Translations under genes and position numbers: made by a program
The notes under the pieces: generated by a model
The model's database searches: none
Told to the model about the DNA's origin: nothing
What the model saw: the letters and a program-made list of their open reading frames with translations, nothing else
DNA from: ZC4RG29 sp035304385
GTDB taxonomy: Bacteria; Bacteroidota; Bacteroidia; Cytophagales; Cyclobacteriaceae
NCBI GenBank assembly: GCA_035304385.1
Contig: DATGQD010000026.1
Location: 24,954-88,953, forward strand
Length of the DNA stretch: 64,000 bases
Reading direction: 5' to 3'
Shown: positions 34,325-43,114 of the stretch, one piece after another
Numbering within the stretch: the stretch's first letter is position 1
Layout: the number at the start of each line of letters is the position of its first letter

Positions 34325-35416
34325 ATGGCAAATCCCGAGTTTAATATCAGTCAGGTAAGAATAGAAAGGACGGCCGCCTGGCTGTTTATTATTGCGCTCG
34401 TCGTGGTTTGCCTTATCTATTTCGCGACATTTTTTCAGCCGCTGGTCCTGGCGGGAATGATCTGGTACTTCATTTATGCCTTGAGGAACTACGGGCGTAA
34501 GGTGCGCATCGGCAAGCGACGGCTTCCCGAGTGGTTGCTGACTACCCTGGCGTTTGTCGTCATTGTTCTGATCATCTATGTGGTGATTGAAATTGTAATG
34601 CGCAACCTTGAGCTGATTATCGTCCGCCTGCCCGAGTACCTCGCCAACTACACCGGGCTGCTGGAAAGCCTGAGGACCTACGAACCATTTGCGGAGATTC
34701 AGGAAAGGTTAATTCACCGGCTGGAGGATTTCGATTTCCGTCCGCTGCTCACCGGGTTGTTAAATGGATTGTCCTCTCTGGCCGGCAACATCGTAATGAT
34801 CATCATCTATGCCGGATTTCTCATTGCTGAGCAGCGTACCTTTCGCAAGAAGCTGACGATCATTACCCAGGGCTCGGAACGGGCTTCCGCCTTCTTCGGT
34901 ATTTTGTCAAAGGTGAATAGCGCGGTTCGGACGTACGTTATCATTAAGTCGCAGATGTCATTGCTCACGGGCCTGGTGTCATACGGTATCCTCCTTGCAT
35001 TTGGTGTCGACTTCCCGATATTGTGGGCATTCCTGATTTTCTTACTCAATTTTATTCCTTATGTAGGGTCGGTCGCCGCGACGCTGTTGCCCGCTGTCTT
35101 TTCTGTTTTGCAATTCCAATCTTTCGTTATTCCAATCTGGATACTCATAATTATTGGCACGGTACAGATTGTGGTCGGAAACGTTGTGGAGCCACGCGTT
35201 ATGGGCCGAACGCTGAATCTTAGTCCCCTGGGTACCCTTCTGGCGCTGGCCTTCTGGGGTTTGATCTGGGGCATTCTTGGTATGATCATCTCGGTACCCG
35301 TTACCTCAATCCTCGTGATCATCGCTTCCCATATCCCGACAATGCGGTTTCTGGCAGTGTGGCTTTCCGAGACGGGCAACCTGGATGTAATTGGAGAAAT
35401 AGGAACGACGGAGTGA
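34325..35416 (+). CDS. AI-2E family transporter-like membrane protein
   Basis: 363 residues with about eight helices, the layout of AI-2E/PerM-family permeases. Characteristic: a periplasmic helical region after helix 3 and the C-terminal block NFIPYVGSVAATLLP with VEPRVMGRTLNLSPL. Members export small molecules, ions or signals, so the family name should not be read as proof of AI-2 transport. Divergent from the thioredoxin lipoprotein gene. Confidence 0.88.
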   Translation: MANPEFNISQVRIERTAAWLFIIALVVVCLIYFATFFQPLVLAGMIWYFIYALRNYGRKVRIGKRRLPEWLLTTLAFVVIVLIIYVVIEIVMRNLELIIVRLPEYLANYTGLLESLRTYEPFAEIQERLIHRLEDFDFRPLLTGLLNGLSSLAGNIVMIIIYAGFLIAEQRTFRKKLTIITQGSERASAFFGILSKVNSAVRTYVIIKSQMSLLTGLVSYGILLAFGVDFPILWAFLIFLLNFIPYVGSVAATLLPAVFSVLQFQSFVIPIWILIIIGTVQIVVGNVVEPRVMGRTLNLSPLGTLLALAFWGLIWGILGMIISVPVTSILVIIASHIPTMRFLAVWLSETGNLDVIGEIGTTE

Positions 35417-35512
35417 GCGTCCCTGAAGCACGGCAGATGGTATGCTGAAGGATGTTGAGGTGTTTCTTACGTTTACTTCGCTATATTACTTCGCAAACAA
35501 AACCTTGTCCCT

Positions 35513-36292
35513 ATGAAACCCATAATAACATTGCTTATAGTAGCGGGTTCGCTTTCTGCGTGGGCGCAGGAGACGATTACCGATGAAGAGATCCTTTCGC
35601 TGTATGACGGACTGCGTGTTGCGGACGTGTCGGACGGCATGGACATGGTCGGGTTGCGCGATGCGGGACTCATGGACACGCGCATCGAGGCGCTTTGGAA
35701 AAACACCGACGATATGAGTCACATCTTTTGTGGCATCGCTGTCACCGCGCGTTACGTTCCCACAAACCGGATTCTGAAAAATCCCATGCCAAAGGAAGAA
35801 TTTCAGAAGTGGGAAGGCGAGTGGTATTCCACACTATCAACCGAACCCTTTGTTGAATTTCTCAAGCCAGGCTCGGTTGTCGTGCTCGATGTCCAGGGCG
35901 ATGGCGACACTGGCTCAGTCGGCTCCTTTAACGGATTGGCATGGGTGAGTAAGGGCGCGCGTGGCATTGTCTCCAACGGCGGCATACGCGATACAGACGA
36001 GATTATCAAACAAAAGATACCTGTGTATCTCGATCATTTGAACCGTGGGCGCGGCATACGGCCCGGACGCAACGAAATCGAGTCGGTCAACAAACCCGTA
36101 ACCATCGGCGGTGTGCTGGTCCGTCCCGGTGACGTGATCGTGGCCGACGGCGATGGTGTCGTTGTTGTGCCCCGCGAGCATGCAAAGGCCGTCGCGACGT
36201 TCGCCCGCGAAATTCTGAACAAAGATAAGACGGGCCGCCGTGGACTGTACCAGCAGCTCGGCATGCCACTGGATAAGACCGTTGAGGAATAG
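35513..36292 (+). CDS. Exported RraA-like protein (4-carboxymuconolactone/HMG-aldolase-like fold)
   Basis: 259 residues. A signal peptide (MKPIITLLIVAGSLSAWAQ) precedes an RraA-like domain (DGLRVADVSDGMDMVGL, VLDVQGDGDTGSVG, GARGIVSNGGIRDTDEI, VRPGDVIVADGDGVVVVP). Cytoplasmic RraA proteins act on RNase E or as class II aldolases; an exported one must do something else, perhaps a lyase or aldolase acting on sugar acids. A FucP-type permease follows at 82 bp, with a possible terminator between them. Confidence 0.83.
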   Translation: MKPIITLLIVAGSLSAWAQETITDEEILSLYDGLRVADVSDGMDMVGLRDAGLMDTRIEALWKNTDDMSHIFCGIAVTARYVPTNRILKNPMPKEEFQKWEGEWYSTLSTEPFVEFLKPGSVVVLDVQGDGDTGSVGSFNGLAWVSKGARGIVSNGGIRDTDEIIKQKIPVYLDHLNRGRGIRPGRNEIESVNKPVTIGGVLVRPGDVIVADGDGVVVVPREHAKAVATFAREILNKDKTGRRGLYQQLGMPLDKTVEE

Positions 36293-36293
36293 G

Positions 36294-36326
36294 AGCAGAT
36301 GCAGTTGCAAACTGCCTGCATCTGCT
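36294..36326 (+). terminator. Possible terminator after the RraA-like gene
   Basis: AGCAGATGCA (36294-36303) pairs perfectly with TGCATCTGCT (36317-36326), 13-base loop. The following TCTGCC is not a T-run, so termination may be partial; a TTTTATT lies 15 bases further. Confidence 0.5.
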
Positions 36327-36373
36327 TCTGCCTCTGCATCTTTTATTATATTTCGGCGTACCAATCCTAAACT

Positions 36374-37672
36374 ATGTCTAACTCCGCCGCGTCCAACAAC
36401 TCCGGGGCAGGTAGCCGTGCGCGCTCATTCCTGATACCTTTTATCCTGGTGACAATGCTCTTCTTTCTTTGGGCATTCGTTCACAACCTCGAGCCGATCC
36501 TCATCCCTCACCTGAAGAAGGCCTGCCAGCTTACCGACCTGGAATCGGCGCTGATCGACTCGGCCGTATACATCGGCTATTTCCTCATGGCAATTCCCGC
36601 GGGCTTGTTCATGAAACGGTTTGGCTACAAGAAGGGTATCCTGTTGGGACTGGGCCTGTATGCCGCGGGCGCGTTGCTTTTTCTGCCGGCGGCCGACTTT
36701 CGGGTATACGGATTTTTCCTCGGCGCCCTATTCATAATCGCATCCGGATGTGCGTTTCTGGAGACAGCCGCCAATCCTTACGTTACCATCCTGGGACCTC
36801 CCGAAGGGGCGACAACACGCCTCAACTTTGCGCAGTCGTTCAACGGACTGGGTGCCTTTATCGCGCCGGTGCTGGGAGGACGCATCATCCTTAGTGGCAT
36901 CGAACACACGGAAAGTGAACTGCAAAGCATGTCGCCCGACCAGCTTGAAGCCTATCTGCAGATGGAGGCTGATGCTGTGAAAATGCCGTACCTCATCATC
37001 GCGCTGGCCGTCATTGCCGTCGCGGTGCTGTTCATATTCACCTGGATGCCCGAGGTGCCGAAAGAAACGAAATCCCGGAAGTCGTCGCCGGCCAAGGCGT
37101 TACGACGAAAGCATCTGGCCTGGGGCGTGGTTGCCCAGTTCTTTTATGTGGGAGCACAAGTCTGTGTCACGAGTTTCTTTATTCGCTTTGCCCGGTTTAC
37201 TAGCGACATCGCAGAAAAAGAGGCGGCGATGTGGTTGGGAGGCGCGATGTTTGGCTTTATGATCGGTCGCTTTGCCGGCACGTTCTTCACACGCTTCATT
37301 CCGGCGCACCGGCTGCTGGCCCTCTATTCGTTGATCTGCATCGTCCTGCTTACCATCGCCACACTCGTAAGGTCCGAGTTCGCCGTGTGGGCCGTGCTCG
37401 CCGTGCCGTTCTTTGAGTCGATTATGTTCCCGACCATCTTTGCGCTGGCGATCAAGGATCTCAAGGAAGACACAGAAATCGGGTCGTCACTTCTCGTCAT
37501 GGCGATCGCGGGGGGCGCCCTGTTCCCGCTGTTCATGGGACTCATCTCCGACAACATCAACATCCAGGTAGCCTATGTCGTCCCGCTCATTTGCTTCCTG
37601 TTCGTGTGGTATTTCGGATGGCGCGGCTACCGCGTTGAGCCGGTCGCCAACCAGAGCCAATCAACAACGTAG
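36374..37672 (+). CDS. FucP-type sugar:H+ symporter (MFS)
   Basis: 432 residues, 12 membrane helices. Signature elements of the FucP/GluP group are visible: FLWAFVHNLEPILIPHL in helix 1, GYKKGILLGLGLYAAGA and AFLETAANPYVTILGP. It imports a hexose or 6-deoxyhexose with protons. Its neighbours, a rhamnose mutarotase and a rhamnosidase 1.4-1.7 kb downstream, make L-rhamnose or L-fucose plausible substrates. A TATATTTC box at 36347-36354 may be its -7 element. Confidence 0.88.
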   Translation: MSNSAASNNSGAGSRARSFLIPFILVTMLFFLWAFVHNLEPILIPHLKKACQLTDLESALIDSAVYIGYFLMAIPAGLFMKRFGYKKGILLGLGLYAAGALLFLPAADFRVYGFFLGALFIIASGCAFLETAANPYVTILGPPEGATTRLNFAQSFNGLGAFIAPVLGGRIILSGIEHTESELQSMSPDQLEAYLQMEADAVKMPYLIIALAVIAVAVLFIFTWMPEVPKETKSRKSSPAKALRRKHLAWGVVAQFFYVGAQVCVTSFFIRFARFTSDIAEKEAAMWLGGAMFGFMIGRFAGTFFTRFIPAHRLLALYSLICIVLLTIATLVRSEFAVWAVLAVPFFESIMFPTIFALAIKDLKEDTEIGSSLLVMAIAGGALFPLFMGLISDNINIQVAYVVPLICFLFVWYFGWRGYRVEPVANQSQSTT

Positions 37673-37741
37673 GTACTGAAAGGGTATCTATAGGGTAAAT
37701 TCCTGAGAGTCTATTGATATAATTGATAAACAGTCGATTAT

Positions 37742-38971
37742 GTGAGTTCAGATGAAGCGGAATATGATGTTATTATCGTAGGTGGCGGCCCGGCCGGAGC
37801 GTCGTGCGCACTGGCGCTGTCGCGTTCCGGATTAAAGGTGTGCGTTGTGGACAAAGCGACTTTCCCGCGGGACAAGGTATGCGGTGATGCGCTGAGCGCT
37901 GACGTCGTCAAACAACTTCCCATGCTCTCGGAGAACCTGGCGCGCGACTTTGCCGCGCGTGAAACACGCACACCATCACACGGCGTACGGCTCTATGCTC
38001 CGAACCGGACTTCAGTGGAGCTGTCGTTCATTACGAACTCGGGGGGCTCGAAAGGATACGTATGGCCGCGGCTGGATTTTGACAACCTGCTGTTCAGCCA
38101 CATGAAAGAAGAAGCGGGTTGTGATGTCAGGGAAGGTGTGACCATCAACGACCTGTCGGCAACCCCCGATCAGGTGGAACTGACTACGAACATTGGCATA
38201 CTTCGTGCCCGCATGGTGGTCGGTGCCGATGGCGCCAACTCGGTGGTTGCGCGACTTACCGGCAATAAGGCCATTGATCGCGGGCATCATAGCGCTGGGC
38301 TACGGGTTTACTACGAGGGTGTCACCGGATTCGACGAACGCAACCTCATCGAACTACACTTCTTTAAAAAAATACTGCCTGGATACCTTTGGGTATTCCC
38401 CATGCAGGGTGGACGCGCCAACGTGGGTATCGGGATGCTGTCGTCAGTAGTGGCGCGGAAACGGGTAAACCTCCGGCGTACACTGGACGATTTGCTGGCC
38501 AACGATCCGGTGCTTCGCGATCGGTTTGTTAACGCAAGGCCTCTGGAACAGGTCCGGGGGCATGGTTTGCCGTTGGGGTCGGTTTCGCGACAACTTTCGG
38601 GTGACCGGTTTCTTTTGATCGGTGACGCCGCATCACTGATCGATCCCTTTACTGGTGAAGGCGTAGGTAATGCCATACGCAGTGGGCGGGTAGCGGCCGA
38701 ACATATTGTGGAGTGTTTTCGTGTCGGCAACTATTCAGCGCAATTCAACCGCGCGTATGATCGTGAAATTTACCGCCGCATGGGCAAAGAGTTCAGGATC
38801 AGCCACGGATTGCAACGCCTGTGTCGCATGCCGTGGCTGTTTAATCTTGTCGTGAGTAAAGCCCGCAACAATCCGTACTGGCATGAGTTTCTTTGCAACG
38901 CGTTGGCCGATATCAATGTGAAGATGCGGTTCATAAGCCCGACGTTCTACTACCGGCTGCTCTTCACCTGA
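37742..38971 (+). CDS. Geranylgeranyl-reductase-family flavoprotein
   Basis: 409 residues. N-terminal FAD motif VIIVGGGPAGASCALAL, then KVCGDALS, and the second FAD motif LIGDAASLIDPFTGEGVGNA. These are the marks of geranylgeranyl-reductase-like monooxygenase/reductase flavoproteins, which reduce isoprenoid double bonds or related lipids. The start is a GTG at 37742; an ATG two bases earlier is out of frame and runs into a stop. Membrane-associated, no helix. Its relation to the flanking sugar genes is unclear. Confidence 0.82.
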   Translation: MSSDEAEYDVIIVGGGPAGASCALALSRSGLKVCVVDKATFPRDKVCGDALSADVVKQLPMLSENLARDFAARETRTPSHGVRLYAPNRTSVELSFITNSGGSKGYVWPRLDFDNLLFSHMKEEAGCDVREGVTINDLSATPDQVELTTNIGILRARMVVGADGANSVVARLTGNKAIDRGHHSAGLRVYYEGVTGFDERNLIELHFFKKILPGYLWVFPMQGGRANVGIGMLSSVVARKRVNLRRTLDDLLANDPVLRDRFVNARPLEQVRGHGLPLGSVSRQLSGDRFLLIGDAASLIDPFTGEGVGNAIRSGRVAAEHIVECFRVGNYSAQFNRAYDREIYRRMGKEFRISHGLQRLCRMPWLFNLVVSKARNNPYWHEFLCNALADINVKMRFISPTFYYRLLFT

Positions 38972-39051
38972 GTAAAAGATTTTCTCGGGATAGAACAGGA
39001 TACCCCCGGGCGCTGCACTGTTTAGTTTCCAAACGGAAATTCTCAGATTAA

Positions 39052-39366
39052 ATGAAAAGGATTGCGTTTCGAATGAAATTGAAACCCGGCGCTGAAGCTG
39101 AGTACACAAGACGCCATCAAGCGATCTGGCCTGAGGTAAAGGCATTGCTTAAGGAGTCGGGGATATCCGACTACTCCATATTTCTCGACGAAGACACGGG
39201 AACCCTCTTCGCCGTGCAGAAGAACGAAGGGGATCGGGGATCTCAGGATCTGGGCCGCCTTGACATTGTTCAGCGTTGGTGGGCCTATATGGCTGACATC
39301 ATGGAGACTAACCCGGACAACTCGCCCCGATCTGTACCGCTTAAGGAAGTATTTCATCTGGATTGA
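39052..39366 (+). CDS. rhaM: L-rhamnose mutarotase
   Basis: 104 residues, normal for RhaM/RhaU. Family motifs: AFRMKLKPGAEAEYTRRH at the start, with the catalytic His region, IWPEVKALLKESGISDYSIFLDE, and QRWWAYMADIM. It interconverts alpha- and beta-L-rhamnose in the cytoplasm. One base separates it from the large rhamnosidase gene, supporting a joint role in rhamnoside use. Confidence 0.93.
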   Translation: MKRIAFRMKLKPGAEAEYTRRHQAIWPEVKALLKESGISDYSIFLDEDTGTLFAVQKNEGDRGSQDLGRLDIVQRWWAYMADIMETNPDNSPRSVPLKEVFHLD

Positions 39367-39367
39367 A

Positions 39368-42265
39368 ATGGTTGGAAATTTTCTCAATCGTGCTGCATTG
39401 TGCCTCCTGGTCGCCGCCGCCATGTTTTCATGCAAGCCTACCGGCGCACCGGAATGGCCTGAAGTATCTATGGAATCCAGGCCCTGGACGCGCTGGTGGT
39501 GGCACGGCAGCGCCGTGACAAAGGAAGGCATCACAGCAGAACTGGAAGCATTAAAGCGCGCTGGTATTGGTGGCGTGGAGATCACCCCGATCTATGGCGT
39601 GTACGGTGAAGAGGACCAGTTCGTCGAATATTTGTCGCCTCAATGGGTGGACTTATTACGCCATACCCTCGATGAAGCGGCGCGGCTCGGAGTGGGTGTC
39701 GACATGGCTACGGGTACGGGCTGGCCCTTTGGCGGTCCCTGGGTGAGCGAGGAGGATGCCTGCAAGGATATGAACCACAGGGTGTACCAGTTGAAGGGAG
39801 GGGAACGTCTGCGTGAGCCCTTATTGTTCCACCAGGAGCCCTATGTGCGATCGGTAGGGACACAGATCTATGAGATGCACGGCATTTATCGTGTCCCCGG
39901 GCAAGAGGTAAAAGGTACAATTTCGGAACCCGCAACGCGTGCGCAGGCGACACGGGTCGACATTAGCCAACTCGTGGAGCCTGTCGAGAATAACCCGAAT
40001 CTTCAGGCCCTTGCGCTCGACCAGGTCAAGTTCGACAGAATGCTCAAACCTGTAGTCGTCATGGCATATGGCGAAAATGGCGAGGCGCTCAACATAACTG
40101 ACCGGCTGGATGCCGATGCGCGCCTCGACTGGACAGCGCCTGCCGGTTCCTGGGACTTGTATGCAATATTTCCCGGCTCGCACGGGAAGATGGTCGAGCG
40201 TGCGGCTCCGAGCGGCGAAGGGAACGTCATCGATCATTTTTCGGCTACCGCGTTGCGGAATTATCTCAGCCGGTTCGACAGCGCGTTGGAACCCACACAC
40301 CTTAACGGTCTGCGTGCTTTTTTCAACGATTCTTATGAAGTCGACGATGCCCGCGGTGCGGCCGACTGGACGCCCGAATTGTTTGAAGAATTTCTTAAAC
40401 GCCGGGGCTATGACCTTCGCGCTCACCTACCAGCCCTATTCGGACGCGCATCAGAGGAAGAGAATGCGCGCGTTTTGTGCGACTACCGTGAAACGATCTC
40501 CGAACTGATCCATGACAACTTTACTACAGTCTGGCGCGAATGGGCAGGCTCAAAAGGCACCATCGTCAGAAACCAGGCGCATGGGTCCCCGGCAAACATA
40601 CTCGACCTTTACGCCGCGGTAGACATTCCCGAGATGGAAGGAAGCGATGCGCTTCGAATCAAGATGGCGTCGTCGGCGGGCCATGTCAGTGGCAAACGTC
40701 TGATCTCATCGGAGTCGGCCACCTGGCTCGACGAACATTTTCTGTCCAACCTTTGGGAGATCAAGGCCTCGGTCGACTTGTTTATGACCAGCGGGGTGAA
40801 TCATGTCTTCTACCATGGCACCAGTTATTCACCGCAGGACGACCCGTGGCCGGGACGCCTGTTTTACGCGGCAGTGCATTTGAACGACCGCAATCCGCTA
40901 TGGGACGATTTCGCTAAGCTGAATCATTACGTGGCGCGTTGTCAGTCCCTCTTGCAGGGGACGTCGCCCGCTAACGATGTGTTGCTGTACTTCCCGATCT
41001 ACGACCGGTTCTCTGCACCCGGTCCGGAAATGATTGAACACTTCGATGGCGTAGGAGCTGTTTTTGACAGCACAGCCTTCAAGGAGGCAGCGCTGGAGAT
41101 GCTTGAGCGGGGATATGCCTACGATTATGTTTCGGATCGTCAGATCCGGGGACTGCGGGTGAAAAACGGAAACCTCGTGTCCGTTGCGGGGACCACCTAC
41201 AAGGCTATCGTTGTCCCTCATTGCAAGTATATGCCGGTTAGCACGCTGGAGGCGCTTGCCGCGCTCGCTCGCGATGGCGGCAAAGTTATCCAATATAAAG
41301 GAGTGCCGGCTTCACATTCAGGGTTTCAGGACCATTCCACAATGTTTGCTGCAGCTGCGAAACGTCTTACGGAAGCCACCACAACGTTTCAGGGGGAAAA
41401 CCTGCAAAGCCTGCTGGAAGCTGCCGGTATCGCGCGGGAGGTTATGGCCGATGCAGGCCTTTCGTTCATCAGGAAGCGCGATGGAGATGGTTTTCTATAT
41501 TTTATAACCAACTGGAGCGGTAGCGATTTCGAGGGGACGGTTAGTCTTGCCGCACCTGGTAAGTCGGCCGTCATATACGACCCCGCCCGGGGCGTCGCCG
41601 GGGCGGCAGAGACGGTAAAGGGAGCGGGCGATAAGTTGACCGTCCGGCTTCAGATGAGAAATGGTGACGGACTCCTGGTTCGAACTTCCGGCCGTGCTGA
41701 ACGGCATGCGGCATTCCCTTACGTCCGCGTAACCGGCGACCGTGTGATGGTAGAGGGACCCTGGATCTTGACCTTTCTTAAGGGTGGACCTGCATTACCT
41801 GATCCGCAGACGATTCCCGTATTGCGCTCCTGGACAGCACTGGACGTAGAGGGCGGCACCGATTTTTCAGGCACAGCACGTTATACAAGGGTTTTGGAAT
41901 TGCCCGACGATTGGGACGGAGACGTGTTGCTGGATTTGGGTACGGTGAAGGAAAGTGCACGCGTGCTGATCAATGGTGTAGCGATCGATACGCTGATCGG
42001 ACCAAAGTATGTTACGGTGATTGACCGGCAACGGTTTACCGGCAGCGACACACTACAAGTGGAAGTCTCAAACCTGATGGCGAACCGGGTTGCCGACCTT
42101 GATCGGAGAGGCGTCTTCTGGAAGCGCTTTTACAATGTAAACTTTCCGGCTCGCCTGGCGGAGAACCGTCGTGACGGACTTTTCACCGCGGCGCATTGGG
42201 CGCCGTTGGAATCCGGTTTACTGGGGCCTGTCAGCATTACGCCGGTGGCACGTTTGTCGGATTAG
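39368..42265 (+). CDS. Alpha-L-rhamnosidase-like lipoprotein (GH106 type)
   Basis: 965 residues from ATG 39368, one base after rhaM; a longer frame from 39260 lies inside rhaM. Lipoprotein signal ending MFSC (C22), so envelope-anchored. The catalytic region opens WTRWWWHGSAVTKEG then GIGGVEITPIYG and ATGTGWPFGGPW, the GH106 pattern; a C-terminal beta-sandwich with carbohydrate-binding look follows (about 820-960). It would release L-rhamnose from plant or bacterial rhamnosides, to be handled by rhaM and the FucP-type permease. Confidence 0.87.
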   Translation: MVGNFLNRAALCLLVAAAMFSCKPTGAPEWPEVSMESRPWTRWWWHGSAVTKEGITAELEALKRAGIGGVEITPIYGVYGEEDQFVEYLSPQWVDLLRHTLDEAARLGVGVDMATGTGWPFGGPWVSEEDACKDMNHRVYQLKGGERLREPLLFHQEPYVRSVGTQIYEMHGIYRVPGQEVKGTISEPATRAQATRVDISQLVEPVENNPNLQALALDQVKFDRMLKPVVVMAYGENGEALNITDRLDADARLDWTAPAGSWDLYAIFPGSHGKMVERAAPSGEGNVIDHFSATALRNYLSRFDSALEPTHLNGLRAFFNDSYEVDDARGAADWTPELFEEFLKRRGYDLRAHLPALFGRASEEENARVLCDYRETISELIHDNFTTVWREWAGSKGTIVRNQAHGSPANILDLYAAVDIPEMEGSDALRIKMASSAGHVSGKRLISSESATWLDEHFLSNLWEIKASVDLFMTSGVNHVFYHGTSYSPQDDPWPGRLFYAAVHLNDRNPLWDDFAKLNHYVARCQSLLQGTSPANDVLLYFPIYDRFSAPGPEMIEHFDGVGAVFDSTAFKEAALEMLERGYAYDYVSDRQIRGLRVKNGNLVSVAGTTYKAIVVPHCKYMPVSTLEALAALARDGGKVIQYKGVPASHSGFQDHSTMFAAAAKRLTEATTTFQGENLQSLLEAAGIAREVMADAGLSFIRKRDGDGFLYFITNWSGSDFEGTVSLAAPGKSAVIYDPARGVAGAAETVKGAGDKLTVRLQMRNGDGLLVRTSGRAERHAAFPYVRVTGDRVMVEGPWILTFLKGGPALPDPQTIPVLRSWTALDVEGGTDFSGTARYTRVLELPDDWDGDVLLDLGTVKESARVLINGVAIDTLIGPKYVTVIDRQRFTGSDTLQVEVSNLMANRVADLDRRGVFWKRFYNVNFPARLAENRRDGLFTAAHWAPLESGLLGPVSITPVARLSD

Positions 42266-42362
42266 CCCCTGTAGTGGTCTCACACGCAGGTCATCTGCAC
42301 AAAAAGCCATTCCGTGCTTATAAATTCCCCGGGAATCAATATTTTGTGCATTCTTTCGCAAA

Positions 42363-43103
42363 ATGAAAATCTCCACTACCGTTGTGTCACTGCTCGGTGC
42401 TGCGTTCTTCTTCACGCGGCCGGCTTTCTCTCAGTCGGTTGCGCCGGACAGCGCATTCGTGATTGAAGCGGTGGAAGTGGCGGTTGCCGGTTATGATCGT
42501 GTGATGCGCGGCCAGGAGGTTCTTTACAACGGAAGCGAGTTCATCCCTATTCCCGAACCGTACAATGGCTTTCCCTATTTCGGTTCGGAGTACCTGGAAG
42601 AAGGCAGCATCAAATACGCTGGCGAGGTGTTTCATAATGTACTTATGGAGTATGACCTGGTACAGGATCAGGTGGCTATTGAACACTACGATCAGAGAGG
42701 ATACGTGACACAGGTGAAACTGCACAGTGACCTGGTCGAATATTTTGAAGTGCTCGGTCACCATTTCATCAACGTACGTGAGGATTCCGGATGGAGTGGA
42801 CTCCGGCCTGGATACTACGACTTATTGTACGATGGTGATATGAAACTTCTTTGCAAGCGCAAAAAGTCGATTAACGAAAAGATAGAAAATGGCGTGGTGG
42901 ATGTCAGCTTTATCGAACGCGCTACCTATCATCTGCTGCGCGACGGAGAGGCTATCAGCGTCAGGAAAAAGGCATCGATTTTGAAAGCGTTGGACGACAA
43001 GAAGAAAGCGTTGAAACAATTTGCGCGTGCTAATGGCCTCGGCAATCGAAATAAAGAAGAGATGCTAATATCGCTCATACGTCACTATGAGTCGTTGGAC
43101 TGA
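42363..43103 (+). CDS. Exported protein of unknown function, first gene of the TonB receptor operon
   Basis: 246 residues with a signal peptide (ending PAFSQ). I recognise no domain. Mostly beta-rich, with a C-terminal basic helix (KKKALKQFARANGLGNRNKEEM). Twelve bases separate it from the TonB receptor, so it is probably translated together with it. Similar small exported proteins often precede STN-type receptors in Bacteroidota; the role is unknown. Confidence 0.72.
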   Translation: MKISTTVVSLLGAAFFFTRPAFSQSVAPDSAFVIEAVEVAVAGYDRVMRGQEVLYNGSEFIPIPEPYNGFPYFGSEYLEEGSIKYAGEVFHNVLMEYDLVQDQVAIEHYDQRGYVTQVKLHSDLVEYFEVLGHHFINVREDSGWSGLRPGYYDLLYDGDMKLLCKRKKSINEKIENGVVDVSFIERATYHLLRDGEAISVRKKASILKALDDKKKALKQFARANGLGNRNKEEMLISLIRHYESLD

Positions 43104-43114
43104 CCCTGGACTGA

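Noticed and set aside
39260..39367. N-terminal extension of the rhamnosidase
   Set aside because: It lies inside rhaM; the lipoprotein signal begins at ATG 39368.
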